DNA of 64,000 bases from Lytechinus variegatus (GCF_018143015.1 NC_054742.1:12817632-12881631); one strand, 5' to 3'. Numbered from the stretch's first letter, positions 38,711 through 50,398 are shown. Notes: generated by a model from the sequence alone, not told the origin. Program-made: numbers and translations.

Positions 38711-39393
38711 TCCGGGGGGGGGGGGGGGCACTTGACCAAAAAAGTAGTGGGTATGTGCCACGGGCGAGACAAAAAACGGGGGCCTTGGAGCGGGCTTATT
38801 GTAAAAGGAGGGTCCTCGGAACAACAAATGTTTGTGAAGACGGGGGTCCTCGGAACAACAAATGTTTGTGAAAACGGGGGTCCTTGGAACGGGTCGCCTG
38901 CGTGTGATTAGTCTGCAGGCACAGACCCTCATTGGAACTTTGATCAACAAGTGTGCCTCCACGCAAAGACTAGCACATACAAAACTTGCTGCCTTCAGTA
39001 CACAAGGCATGAGTAGGCTGCGCATTCAGACCCTTATTTCGAGTGAAGGGTTTGCCCAGCAGACTAGCGTGTGATTGCGTATTCATCCCTATGGAATACG
39101 TGCATGCAGCTAGCCCGGCGGCACGGGCGCTGGGTGCGCTAGCGCAGATGCGATAGTTGGACAGTGCTCTGCGGCCGCTTTTCACCAAAATTGCGGCTCA
39201 TAGCAGATCAGTACGGCTGGAACGTCATAATAGAAAATATGTGAAGCTTTGGAGCGGCTTTTTATGTTCTTTTTCTCAAAAAGACAAAAATGCTATGCCT
39301 TGGAATGGAAATTTGAGTGTAAAAATGGGGGTCCCCTCCGCGACACATACCCACTATGCATTATATACTCAGTGCCCCCCCCCCCCCCCCGGG
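38711..39393. mobile_element. Poly-G-ended hAT-like element, copy A (interrupted)
   Basis: Begins CCGGG plus a G run then GCACTTGACC, and ends ..AGTGC, a C run, CCGGG, with the same interior as the element at 60839-61348 (GGCGAGACAAAAAAC, GGGTCCTTGGAACGG, GGGGTCCCCTCCGC). It is interrupted by a small insertion at 38909-39066. No clean 8-bp target duplication at the outer ends. Confidence 0.75.
38909..39066. mobile_element. 158-bp MITE with TAGTCTGC ends and 9-bp TSD
   Basis: Ends TAGTCTGCAGGCACAGACCC (left) and the inverse of TAGTCTGCTGGGCAAACCC (right), flanked by a perfect 9-bp duplication GCGTGTGAT (38900-38908 and 39067-39075). The homologous uninterrupted site is present in the copy at about 61009. 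A 9-bp duplication suggests Mutator-like or Merlin-like transposition. Confidence 0.85.
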
Positions 39394-39530
39394 CATAATT
39401 TCTGTTATAATGTCTCTTTAACAATGGATTTCCAATTTCTCATGTAAAATACACAGCCACCATTTGGTAAGGTGCCTAAATATCATGACTCTTTCACCAA
39501 ACATTTATTTTCATGCATTAAAAATTCTAT

Positions 39531-41212
39531 GTAGGGGAGACCGGGGTTAGTTGGAACATGGAGTAAGTTGAAACATTGTAATTTTCTTTAACATCTTTGA
39601 ATAAATTTCTGCAATACTGCCCTCAATTTATTGTCATTATCAATAGCCATCCACCATATTACAGACAACACATATGCAACAAGCCAGGTGAAGTTAGAAA
39701 CAAATTTTAGTTTTTTGACCTTCTGGGTAATTTTTTTCTTGTTCAGAAATGTTTGATTATTTCAGAGAAGTTTATAGATCAAGTTGGCCAATTTGGGGGT
39801 GCAATAGACACTTATACCAAGCTACAAAATGAGGTTATTAATATGCCATGGTGATGTCCCTTTTTTGCGATGTAAGCTTATGTCAAATGGGCCTCCGGGG
39901 TTAGTTGGAACAAAATTGATGGGGCTAGTTGGAACATGTGCCAACTTACCCCAAACATAATTATGAATAAAAACATTGGATATGAGAAAAAAAAAGTATT
40001 TCACACTCTTCTGAACAAGTGTTGTATACCATGCTTGTTTTGTTTATCAGTTAGGTCTGAGTGTGCATTAAAGGCCTATTGTAGGCACCTAATGCAATAT
40101 TAACCCTTATCAAAATGGGGAGGGGTCAATTTGAGCCCCCCCCCCCGAGAAATTTCGTCACTACGCGGTTGCACAATTTTTTTTTTACTACACTGCTCAC
40201 TGACTTTTTACTCTCAAGTCTTGTGCATCATTTGAGACCAAATTTTTGATGCCTGTGTACACGGTGTCAAAATTACGCAACAAATTGTATGAGCATGTTC
40301 GGACCCCAACTTGTTCAAAAACATGATTCCATGTAAAAGGTCAATGCAAATTGTGTTTTTCAACCAAAAGTCATAAATATATGATTATTTTTTACTTTTG
40401 CTGGTTCAAATAGATTCATTTTATACTATTTATGATAGCAAAAGACTCCCGATATAGTCCATCGGAAAAAACAAAGGTTCGAAAAAACAAAAATACAAAT
40501 AAAAAAAAAAAAATCATAAGAAATTATATTTTTTGCACTTTTTGGTGGAAATTTGTTATAAATGTGAAAATTGAATATACTCTCACCAAAAATTAGCATT
40601 CTACTAGCTTAATAAATAGAGTTAAAGGCAATAACATACCAAAAAAAACAAATTTATGGAAAATTTTATATGCTTATTTGCATAATTATGAAAAAATATA
40701 AACAATTAATTTGTGTCTTTTAAATTTGATGCAGAAGTACATGAAATTGCTGATAGTACACTTAATTGCATGTAAACTCAAATGCACCCAAATATGCGGA
40801 ATTCTACTACACAGTCTGATTGCGTGAGTGGCTGTATAATAGAAAAAAAAGTTAAACGAATCCACACTTTAATATTTTGAACTTGAATAAGATAAAGCAA
40901 ATAGGCTAAAACCATGTAATATTACAGTTTTAAGTAGTTTTAGTAAAATTCTTAATCGACCATGCAGTGTTCCAACTTACCCCATACAATGTTCCAACTT
41001 ACCCCGATATGGGGGTAAGTTGGAACGTTTGCGATGGTGGTGTTCAAGGTGGATTTTTTCAGTAACCATAATAGATTTAAAAATTTTATGGGGTACATTT
41101 GAAGCCCTTAGACATATGCTTCAAGCTGATATATTGTTTCTCGAATTAAATCTATTTGGATTTTACAGCCATTTTTGTGAAAAATGTTCCAACTAACCCC
41201 GGTCTCCCCTAC
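39531..41212. mobile_element. 1.7-kb TIR element with repeated GGGGTTAGTTGGAAC motif
   Basis: 28-bp perfect inverted ends (GTAGGGGAGACCGGGGTTAG.. and its inverse at 41185-41212). The motif GGGGTTAGTTGGAAC or close variants recur at 39543, 39897, 39921, about 39941 (-), 40969 (-), 40991 (-), 41011 (+) and 41186 (-). No transposase frame. The target duplication is unresolved (possibly TA). Located between MYCBPAP first exons 1b and 1c. Confidence 0.85.
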
Positions 41213-41359
41213 CTACACAAAATGATCTGTGCAGCAGTATAGAACTGCACTCAAAATATAGAATTTCACTGTGGAAGTACATAAATCCTGTGCTTCATGA
41301 TTACCTGTTTTGCTCTCACAAACAAAATGCATACACCTGCAGTTAAATTTTTAACTTAC

Positions 41360-41468
41360 TTGAACTACCATGCCGGGATCTGCTATCACCACCTATTATA
41401 GATTGTCTGCGACTACCAATTCCTGGGATACTTGAATGTACAGTGCTAGATTTTCTGCTCCGATTCAT
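41360..41468 (-). CDS. MYCBPAP: MYCBPAP alternative first exon 1c
   Basis: ATG at 41468-41466 and 36 codons plus one base, ending at donor A|gtaagtt (consensus). The peptide starts MNRSRKSSTVHSS and contains SRRQSIIGG, a dibasic RRx[S/T] motif with the same RRx[ST][IL]xxG spacing as exons 1e and 1f. Splicing gives ...GSSNKLRKNRR. It lies just left of exon 1d and just right of the 39531-41212 transposon. Confidence 0.72.
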
Positions 41469-42934
41469 CGTTTACAACCAGCCAAATAGATGAAATAGAT
41501 ATGGTACAGTTAACTACAACATGAAACTCCTTTTTTTCAAGTACAGCTTACAGTGAAGAGAAGCAGATGGCTAGATGAAGGGATGAATAAATTGAACAAC
41601 AACAAAAGATATCTCCCATGCCTATATGATCCAGTATGAATGCTTGCGTCTCTATTTATCAATCCATACTTCATAGAGCAGATGGGATCCTATTCTCTGT
41701 AATATTCTCTGCAGTTGGCCGTTGCCATGGCAGGCCTGGGAAAGGAACAGGTCAGATTAAACTTCGATGCTGACTAGCCTTTCATACATCACAGTGATTA
41801 TCAATGTAACAGACAATTGAGCATTGATTCATAAAGAAGTCATAATCAACCCATTTATCCCAGGGGTAGTGAACAACTTTGTAAGAACAAAAAACTTTTC
41901 ATGACTAGCTACAGGTAAAACAAGCTATGCGATACATTGTGAATACAGTAAGAAATCAAAATGAGGTCATTAAAAAAATCAATTTCACACTCAATCAGAC
42001 ATGGCCTACTAAAAAGTGCACTATGAATGCATACTATCACACAAATAAATTAATGCTTACTATCACACAAAAAAATTTCAGAGTGAAACAGAGAATCGTG
42101 TACAGTATGACTCTACTCTACGTGTATACTGAGGCTACATGTATCATAACTGCACAAGAACATGTAATAGACAGAATGGAGAAAGACATTCTTAGAACAG
42201 TTGAAATATGATCTTCTCAACTTAAAGGAGTATCTCTTCAAAGCAAAGAAAAAGTTAATTATAAAACAATTGAATGATGATTTTGTGTTCCCCTCTGTTA
42301 AGTTTAATGTGTGAGTCAATGATTGCAGATCATGGAAGGAAGCTACAAAATATTTAACACATTAAAACTTGTACAGATTTTATACATTGACTAGGCAGCT
42401 TTGATAAGGAAAAGAAGTAATCTAAAAAGTAGAATGGAAAAAAAGTTAATCTTGCATTATAACATCCTGGTCTAATGCAAGATAATTTGTATTCACTAGT
42501 TTTAAAGGGTCTGTGTTAAATATACTCGAGTATAAATCTAACATTTCAATCTTACACTCTCTTTTATACTCTTACTAATATCAATACTTTTACATATGGT
42601 AGGCCTATAAACAGATGGAGGTGAGAAAAAATGAGAAAGATCAGGAAAACCAAACCACCTGCTCTTGGTCAGGTCTCTTTGAGGATATGGCCACTGGTGT
42701 CATACTACATACAATAGTAACAATCCACAATTCATAAAAGTACTTTTCTTGATCACAGGAATATTGGTAGCATTATAAACAGCATAGATTTATGATACTG
42801 ATGGACTTTTAACCTGTGGTGAAATGTATAAAGTACATTATGCATAGGAAAATATTCAAGAAAATAACAGTGAAGATTATATCAAAGTGATTGCTTGTGG
42901 TGAAACTAATGGTCTATGAATATAAAAGTACACA

Positions 42935-43215
42935 GTCATCATGTACACAGAGTGGAATGTTTTAAAGTGCACACTACTTGCTCCAAGATCACCATCATCA
43001 TGTACACAGTCATCGTGTACACAGAGTGGAATGTTTTAAAGTGCACACTACTTGCTCCAAGATCACCATCATCATGTACACAGTCATCGTGTACACAGAG
43101 TGGAATGTTTTAAAGTGCACACTACTTGCTCCAAGATCACCATCATCATGTACACAGTCATCGTGTACACAGAGTGGAATGTTTAAAAGTGCACACTACT
43201 TGCTCAAAGATCACT
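42935..43215. repeat. 74-bp minisatellite, nearly four units
   Basis: GTACACAGAGTGGAATGTTT and AAAGTGCACACTACTTGCTC recur at 74-bp steps (TTTAAA landmarks at 42961, 43035, 43109, 43182). The first and last units are slightly diverged. The frames across it are repeats, not genes. Confidence 0.95.
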
Positions 43216-43507
43216 ATCATTTTAGCAACCATCATCATTAACAGTTAAACTTGAAATGGGAAGATTTGGGATACCATGTATCAGAGACGTTTAAAAGGTA
43301 ACATTAATAAGAGATTTAACTTTGCTTTTTATATATTTCGGGTTATATCACAGGTTTAGAAACATGATAGGGCAAATTTTGTTCTACAAAATTACTAATG
43401 GAATATCATATTCAAATATAATTGTGCAAAACAACAAGATGAAAAGTTTAAGTTTTTCAGATTCCAATAGTTCATCATTAAATCACATTCATGAATAAAT
43501 ATCTTAC

Positions 43508-43550
43508 CCAGAATTTTGAATAATCTGTAGGCATTAGAAATCGAAAACAT
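43508..43550 (-). CDS. Possible additional MYCBPAP first exon (weak)
   Basis: ATG at 43550 and 14 codons plus one base (MFSISNAYRLFKIL), ending in the good donor G|gtaagata in phase 1, compatible with exon 33094. The peptide is hydrophobic and shares nothing with the other first exons. An out-of-frame ATG lies just upstream. With a 43-nt open frame, chance occurrence is quite possible. Confidence 0.25.
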
Positions 43551-43609
43551 TCCTGAATGTCATTAAAAGGATTTTCGAAGATTTACCTTTCATATTTTAA
43601 CATATTAGT

Positions 43610-43860
43610 TTATCTAGTTATCTTATCTACTCACTTATTTAAATTTTTCTTATTCATTCATTCTCTTATTTCACTCACTTATTTCACCCATTAATTAATA
43701 AATAAATTGAGTAATTAATCAATTAATTAATTTATTCATTCATCAATTCATCCATCCATCCATTCATCGATAAGATATCTATCTATCTATTTATTTACTA
43801 ATTCCTTCATTTATTGAATTATTTGTTTACTATATTCACTCACTCACTCATTCATTTGGG
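43610..43860. repeat. Tetranucleotide-type simple repeat cluster
   Basis: Mixed TTAA/ATTC/ATCC/ATCT/CACT units (for example ATCCATCCATCC, ATCTATCTATCT). Low complexity only. Confidence 0.85.
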
Positions 43861-44057
43861 GGAGGAGTTAGAATTTTTTGTTATCTTGCACAGTTAGCAC
43901 AAATTAAGGTATAAATTCATCATGGCTCCTTATCAAGCCCTTATTTAAAATAATGTTTAAAACAGAGTTTTGTTTACATGTAATGCCCACAGATTAATGA
44001 TTGTATGTTTGTACATCCAAGATTCATGAACACGGAACGGGTCATCTACTTTCTCAC

Positions 44058-44253
44058 CTGTCCTAGCCGACTCTCTGCTTGCTACAGGACTAGATTTCTT
44101 GTCTTCTCTTGAGTTAGGTTTGGAATGAGGTAGTTTCATAGAAGATTCTCTTCTCTTTATAGGGTTTGGGTGTCTCCTTGGATATGAATAATTGGATAGT
44201 CTATCGGTGGATAGTCTATCAGTGGATAGTCTATCAGTGGGTGTTCTATTCAT
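44058..44253 (-). CDS. MYCBPAP: MYCBPAP alternative first exon 1d
   Basis: ATG at 44253-44251 and 65 codons plus one base, ending at donor G|gtgagaaa (phase 1), giving ...ARTDKLRKNRR. It is the longest of the alternative N-termini: MNRTPTDRLS, then TDRLS repeated three times (a 15-bp minisatellite inside coding sequence), NYSYPRRHPNPIKRRESSMK, then Ser/Lys-rich sequence. KRRESS is an RRx[S/T] motif. A TTG/ATA-starting extension exists upstream, but this ATG is the first real start. Confidence 0.72.
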
Positions 44254-45453
44254 ATTTATCAATCACTGTTTATCAAAACCAGCAAAGTTCCAGTACCAAT
44301 GATGGCTTGATCAGTTAAATCAAATATTCCATGGAGGGATGGAGAAAAACAAACTTGTATTACTGATATCAAGAAAGCAGTCTTATATGAATTATCAATG
44401 GTATTTTCAAATCCAGATTACAACTTCATTGTAGCTTCACTCTCACTAATCCAGTACTTTTGTTGCTAAAATGTGGAAACTTGCTGATTAATGATTTCAA
44501 TAAATAAAATGTTCACATAACATTTCAATGCTCAAATCAAATAATATCCACATACACTGAACATCCATTGGAAGAGATTGGTGAAATGCATGTAAAGCCT
44601 GAAATGCAAAAGTTAAAAATTTCCCATGAACACCTCTCTCAATCTTTTAAAAATGAAGCCCTCCTGAGCCTTCTATTGTGAATTATTTAATGACCCTTCC
44701 ATATGCATTTACTTATATAGTGTCAATATATAGCTCAAGCAGGTCAGCAAGAAATGATGATGATGATCATCATTAAGAATGCGAAGTCCACTCAGATGAG
44801 AATATTCCATAAAGTAGAAAGACCAAATATTTGAAAACAATTACCTTTCATAAAGCTACAATGAGACCTCTGTGAACTTTGCCTACCAAAATGATAGTGG
44901 ACACTTATGTGTGAAAAAGCAGTAGAGAACAACAAACAGAGAATCTAAACAAAATTATAGATGCCTTAATAATCTCTAGTACTTTATGCTTACTGAGAAA
45001 GGCGTCAAGATTAAAACTAGTATTCCAAACTACATGTATATTTATGATTTGTTCAGTCTAGGCCTATATCTATGGCTTTTTCATTTTTTTATGAAAAAAA
45101 AAAATAATGAACAGATTAATATATTCAATGTTGAATAGGCTATATACTTCAATCTATAATACCAACTGTTCATATTTTAACTTGAAAATTCTACCTTGTG
45201 AGTTTGACAAGAGACATGAAGAATTACAAAACTGGGAATAATTCTGGGATACACTAAAAGTCAAGTAGATGAAATGAGTATTAACTTTAAGAGAAAGTCT
45301 TCCAAATTCAATTTTATTTGTTACAAATTATGTGTAATAGATGTCGTAAGTTTCAATCTAAGATCTAACTTTCATCAACTTCGACAAGATAAGATCGACA
45401 ACACAGATATTAAAGCACACATTATAATTGCTTGGAAAAAAGACTTCTTCATA

Positions 45454-45927
45454 AGGTGGTTTCAGACCGCCTCGAAGTTCGCCAGTTCCAGGTATTCTCT
45501 GATCGGGAAATTTACCCCGATCAGAAAATACCAGGTATTTTGGTAATGTGAAAGCAAACTACGCGTAATTTCCCCGAAAGAAAATACCCGCTAAATTGTA
45601 GGTACTTGGCGAAATTACGAGAACTTTCGTGGGGATTTTTCCAAGGTCGCAGGTATTTTGGCAATGTGAAAGCAAATTACGGGAACTTTTAGCCCAGCGT
45701 GTCGTTGGGCGCAGCGGCGTGGGTGGCTGCTGGGCTAGTGATTTTGAATCTTGCGCCTTGCCTGCTTATCAGACCATACTGCGCATGCTCGTAACTTCGG
45801 GAACTTATCCTGAACGATGTGTTTCGGGGCGGTGTGAATGCAGGAATAATTAACGGGTATTTTTTAGCCTTAAAAAGTTCTCGTAATTTAACGGGATTCT
45901 TGTGATCGAGGCGTTTTGAAACCACCT
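45454..45927. mobile_element. MITE copy 2 with AGGTGGTTTCAGACC ends, TSD ATA
   Basis: Same family as 36918-37334 but longer. It is flanked by the exact 3-bp duplication ATA (45451-45453 and 45928-45930), consistent with PIF/Harbinger-like insertion. Located between MYCBPAP first exons 1d and 1e. Confidence 0.8.
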
Positions 45928-46168
45928 ATAGATCTATGGACTGAATGCTTAACTCATTTTTCTACCATAAACATTTGGCGCTTGTTCCAAATACATACAA
46001 ATAATTGAATGGTCAATTTATTCATTTATGTTCAACTCTACTTTTTTTCTGCTTATTTTGGTGGTTTGTACATCTGATGGCTAAATGTACTGACAGACAT
46101 GCATCAACACTAGTATCTTGTAATTTAGAACTACTACTCCATGCATGATGCATCATTCCTAGACTTAC

Positions 46169-46310
46169 TCAATATATTTTCCTGATCTTGGGCCATTACT
46201 CCTGTGAAAAGAGTCTTCCTTCTCCCACTATGACTCCCAAACAACCTCATCTTAGGTAGAAGATTGACTGCAAGAGAGTGCCTCCGAGAATTCCTGGCTA
46301 TCCCATCCAT
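46169..46310 (-). CDS. MYCBPAP: MYCBPAP alternative first exon 1e (paralogous to 1f)
   Basis: ATG at 46310-46308 in good Kozak context (ACCATGG), 47 codons plus one base, ending at donor A|gtaagtc in phase 1. The peptide begins MDGIARNSRRHSLAVNLLPK and contains two RRx[S/T] motifs (RRHSL, GRRKTLFTG) and a QDQE block near the donor. It aligns without gaps to exon 1f over its last 39 codons, 16 identical. The join gives ...ILNKLRKNRR. Confidence 0.78.
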
Positions 46311-48536
46311 GGTAACCTTCACACTCTCCTATCAATGACGTCTTCCTTCCTTAAAAGTATCTTCTCACTATTAAAGCTTTTCCAGCCAAAATTCTTATTT
46401 GTGACACTGTACATATCCAGTGAGTGACATCCCAATGACAGAAAATTTTGTTGACAAGAATTCAGAAAATGCAACTCATTTGCCTGCTAATAGAATGCGT
46501 TGTTGACTAAAAGCAGAAAGTCTTCAGTACTGGTCAAAAACTCTGCCACGAAGAGCACTGAATGCTTAATCCGTAAAATACATACTTCTCCCACATTATT
46601 CCATCCTCAAAGAAACAATGTACAGCTATAAGATATTTATACAATTAGCAAATGAATGCTTCCAAAAGGCCATTAGTAAAACAAAACATATGAAGTGTTC
46701 AGCAGTAACTTAAGATACACTTCAATTATTTTTCTAATGGCCTGTAATTTCAAACCAAGGGACTGCCATTATCAAGGTAACATTTTCAATTTTCTCTCAA
46801 CTTTACTGTGCATAAATGGATATTTGATTTCATGAAACTTAATGAGGTATGAGAAAGTATGCACCATGAAGCAGAAAATTGAATTACTACCTGAAACTTT
46901 GAGATAATAAGAAAAAGAAAATAAACCGCCTGCCTGTCGGAATCCAATCAATATTGATAGCCATCATGAATTCAATTTCAGACACAACCTTTAAAATGTT
47001 TCAAGGAAAAAAAATGAAGTACAGGAAGAAGTGGAGGGGATAATTCAAGTAGGTACAGTAGGCCTACACTAGCTCAAAACTGCCTCCCCTTTCTCTCCTG
47101 GGTAATCTCCCCTTCTATTCTCTCTACCTCTGCACTTCTTGCCCCTCTTTCTCTCTTTTTTCCCTCTTTCTCCTTCTCTTTTTCTTTCTCTTCACACTGA
47201 CATATTGTTTCACCTCTTGTTGGGTAGGCGCGGGGGAGGAGATGGTGCCTCAAAGGAGTTTTCTTTTCTGTGTTGATATTATGTCTGTATATATATATTT
47301 GTAATGGTGCACTATTGCTTTATAATTGCCGTTCATATTTTTGCATGTCTTTCACTTATGTATTTTGAGATGTTGTCATAAAATGTGTGTATGTAAATCC
47401 CAAAACAAATTTCCTTTATGGACTTGAATAAATTGAATTGAATTGAAGTACATGTCTGATTGATGGAATAATATTTTATTTAATTACTATAAGAACTTAC
47501 TTTTAACAATGACAATGGTAGTCACATTTTTCAGAAATAATACCACTTACAATGAACACACTTCACCTCATTTTTATACGGACATATTATTATCTAAATT
47601 TGTAAAAGATAAAAAATATACAAAAGATTCAATTTCCACAATCTTTTATTTAATTTTCCCTTTTACTGAGAGTGGTTCTAAAGAGTATTTTCCAAATATT
47701 ACACTGCCTTCATGAGGTCTTACTGTATGGATTGAAATAGATTCTATATTGAAAGATACTGTATGAAGCTTAATTTTGCAAGAATATGTTTGGTGGACAA
47801 GAATGTTAGCTTAAAAACCCCAACCATTCTTTCATTATAAACTCTGGCAAGAAAACAGTTTTAATTCAATTTCTCAGTTGAATAAAAGAGTGAATAATGT
47901 AAAGATGTTCAAAGACTTGGCATTAATGAATGAAATACATGAAATATGATGTTGAGACTGGTTCAACAACCCAGAAGAAATCATAGCTGGTCTTTTCAAA
48001 CAATTTACTCTGAGATTAATTAAAAGTACCTGTAATGATAAAAAAGGTGTACATTCAAATTTTAATTTCAAGAGTTAAAATACTTAAGATACATGTAGAA
48101 CAAATGGGGAGAATGGTTACCGGTAGGTTTGAACAACAATGAAATAGATTGGTCTGATATGTCAAACACACTACATAAAACTCAATTTAGTTCATTCTAC
48201 GTCATACTGCAATTGGCTTGAATTCACTTTTGTATGAGATTGATGGAAGTGAATGTGTGTCAGGTGCACCTTTTCCAAAATGATTCGAAAATCTACTACA
48301 CTTATTCTGTGAGTGTGAAATAATATAAGATTTGGGAAAACTCTGGAGTGATGTAAGCGTGATAAAAGAAATAAACTACATATGGCAATTTTGATGGAAA
48401 AGTTGTTACAAGCAAACATGCACTCATGTTCGTGGTTCTAAATGACTATAAAAATCCATAAATCCCACATAAATAACATAATTTTAAATACTGATATTAT
48501 GTTCAATCTCTTTCTCATTCTGATCATTATACTCAC

Positions 48537-48681
48537 TGAGAAAAGTTTCTTGATCTTGAACAAGTGCTCCTGGTATCAATGTCTTCCTTCGATTGGAATT
48601 AACAGCTACTTTCACTTTAGGAACGGAGTTATTAGTGCTTATAGTGTGTCTCCGTACAGCTTTAGGAGGCATAACATCCAT
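48537..48681 (-). CDS. MYCBPAP: MYCBPAP alternative first exon 1f (paralogous to 1e)
   Basis: ATG at 48681-48679 and 48 codons plus one base, ending at donor A|gtgagtat in phase 1. It starts MDVMPPKAVRRHTISTNNSV and contains RRHTI and NRRKTLIPG followed by QDQE, the same order and spacing as exon 1e. It joins to give ...FLNKLRKNRR. Conservation of motifs amid diverged bases suggests selection on the peptide rather than a recent duplicate. Confidence 0.78.
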
Positions 48682-49698
48682 TGTAAAAATACTGAACCTC
48701 GATATTGTAATGAAGGGAAATATTAAGCTCCTAAGGCAACGCAGTTCTTACATTGTCTGAGAATCTTACCAACAAAATACCAAATATTCACTTCCTGCGG
48801 CAAAAATCCTACATGTACGTTTCCTGGTATTATTTTGAAGGTTTTCAGAACTTGTAAAAATATTTACCCTTACAAACAAAACCAAGGCATCTATCTACAC
48901 ACATATTGGCTGTTAATTGAAAGCTCTTGAAATGCACACCATGGAAAGGATGATAAAAGGCTGCTCACTTATACAAATGTAATCCTAAATGTACATAGTT
49001 TCCACAAGTGACTCTCAGTATGCCAAAAGAAGATGGATGTATTTGTTGAACCATACATTGTACACTACCAGTATACGGTATATATGGAAGATTTCAAGAC
49101 AACCGTCCACTGCATATATGAAATCTTGCTTTTCAAAAAAAAGAAAAGATAATCTGGAATAAATTCAAGTGCCCTCTTTCCAAGTCTTTCATAACTTAAC
49201 AATATACATACTGTATTATACAGATAAACAGGTAAAAGTATCTTAGGGATAGCATGTGAAAATACCTTAACAGTGCAAGGAATCTCCTCAAATATTCTTG
49301 GGTAAACATTTACATTGTTTACCTTGTCAAAATTCAAGATCCGAAACACTTCTCAATATTTAAACTGCCTTAGCAACTCAAATATCAGCTTCTGGTACTG
49401 GCTTGTGGTTACCTAGTAACACCAAGCTTTGTTTGATTAAATTTAATTTCTAAGACCAAATGTCTAATTCTTTACCTATCTACATATAGGGCTACATGAA
49501 TTTGCAGACCACTCAGAGCAATCCATCAACTAGTTCATTCATATTACTGTAGCTCTACATGTAGTATTTCCCCTCATAATATACTTTTTTAATTTTCATG
49601 CATGAATCCTGCCATTGTCTTTTCAGAACTAATCCTCATATTCATCATAAGCCGTGTTCAGACAAAGGCAATATGGTCGGAGTAAGGTCAGAGGAAAT

Positions 49699-49880
49699 GC
49701 CCGGGGGGGGGGGGGGGGGCACTTCTATTGACGAGTGGATACCATGCATGACCAAAAGAACATGTAAAGGGATCTCTTTTTCATGAAATAGGGCATGTTA
49801 CGTACATAAGTAATAAGGGTGTCAAAAACACTAAAATAATGATAAGGGTATATTTCGCTAGGAAAACTATGTGTTTACAG
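49699..49880. repeat. Solo left end of a poly-G-ended element
   Basis: CCCGGGG.. run then GCACTTCTATTGACGAGTGG, matching the ends of the 35549-36019 element. The right end is not found. It shows that the GCACTTnnATTGAC family also starts with CCC plus a G run. Confidence 0.6.
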
Positions 49881-50125
49881 TCCACCTTGCGAGGGTAGGC
49901 CCTACTTTTTTGCGCTACCGTTGTTTTTCTAATTTGTTGTTGTTTGTTGAATATTAATGGCGACCAGTCATATTTGACTATAACCACCAACTTGTTAGGC
50001 CTATTATTATTTTCTTTCTTTTCTTCTGTGTCCTTTAAAATCGTTCCTTGTTTTTTTTTTTTTCTAATCAATATTCATTATTATTATAAAGGCTATCGTA
50101 TATAAATGACATACACACACATATT

Positions 50126-50132
<7 letters not shown>

Positions 50133-50159
<27 letters not shown>
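50133..50159. repeat. (TA)n microsatellite
   Basis: Short AT dinucleotide tract. Confidence 0.9.
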
Positions 50160-50162
<3 letters not shown>

Positions 50163-50398
50163 CTACAGTATCTATATGGAAAAATAATTAGATACTAATC
50201 AAATAGATATTTTCTCTTTCCTTCACAGATATAGAAAGAAAAAAAAACAATTCAAATTATTCTCTTTGGAAGCGTTTCGTTCTTTGAACGAAACAAAACA
50301 GTGCATTTTGAACACCAGGGTCCTTAGAATACAGGAGCCTAAGGATTTCCTCAGGATCAGCAATGTTTGCCTTGACAATAAGCATTGACCTTCCAACT

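Noticed and set aside
38579-39447. Overlapping open frames of 70-148 codons
   Set aside because: Derived from the poly-G-ended element and its insertion.
42916-43241. His/Cys/Thr-rich repetitive peptide
   Set aside because: Direct translation of the 74-bp minisatellite.
44821-44860. Another possible first exon (ATGAAAG|gtaatt)
   Set aside because: Only two codons; no real evidence beyond phase.
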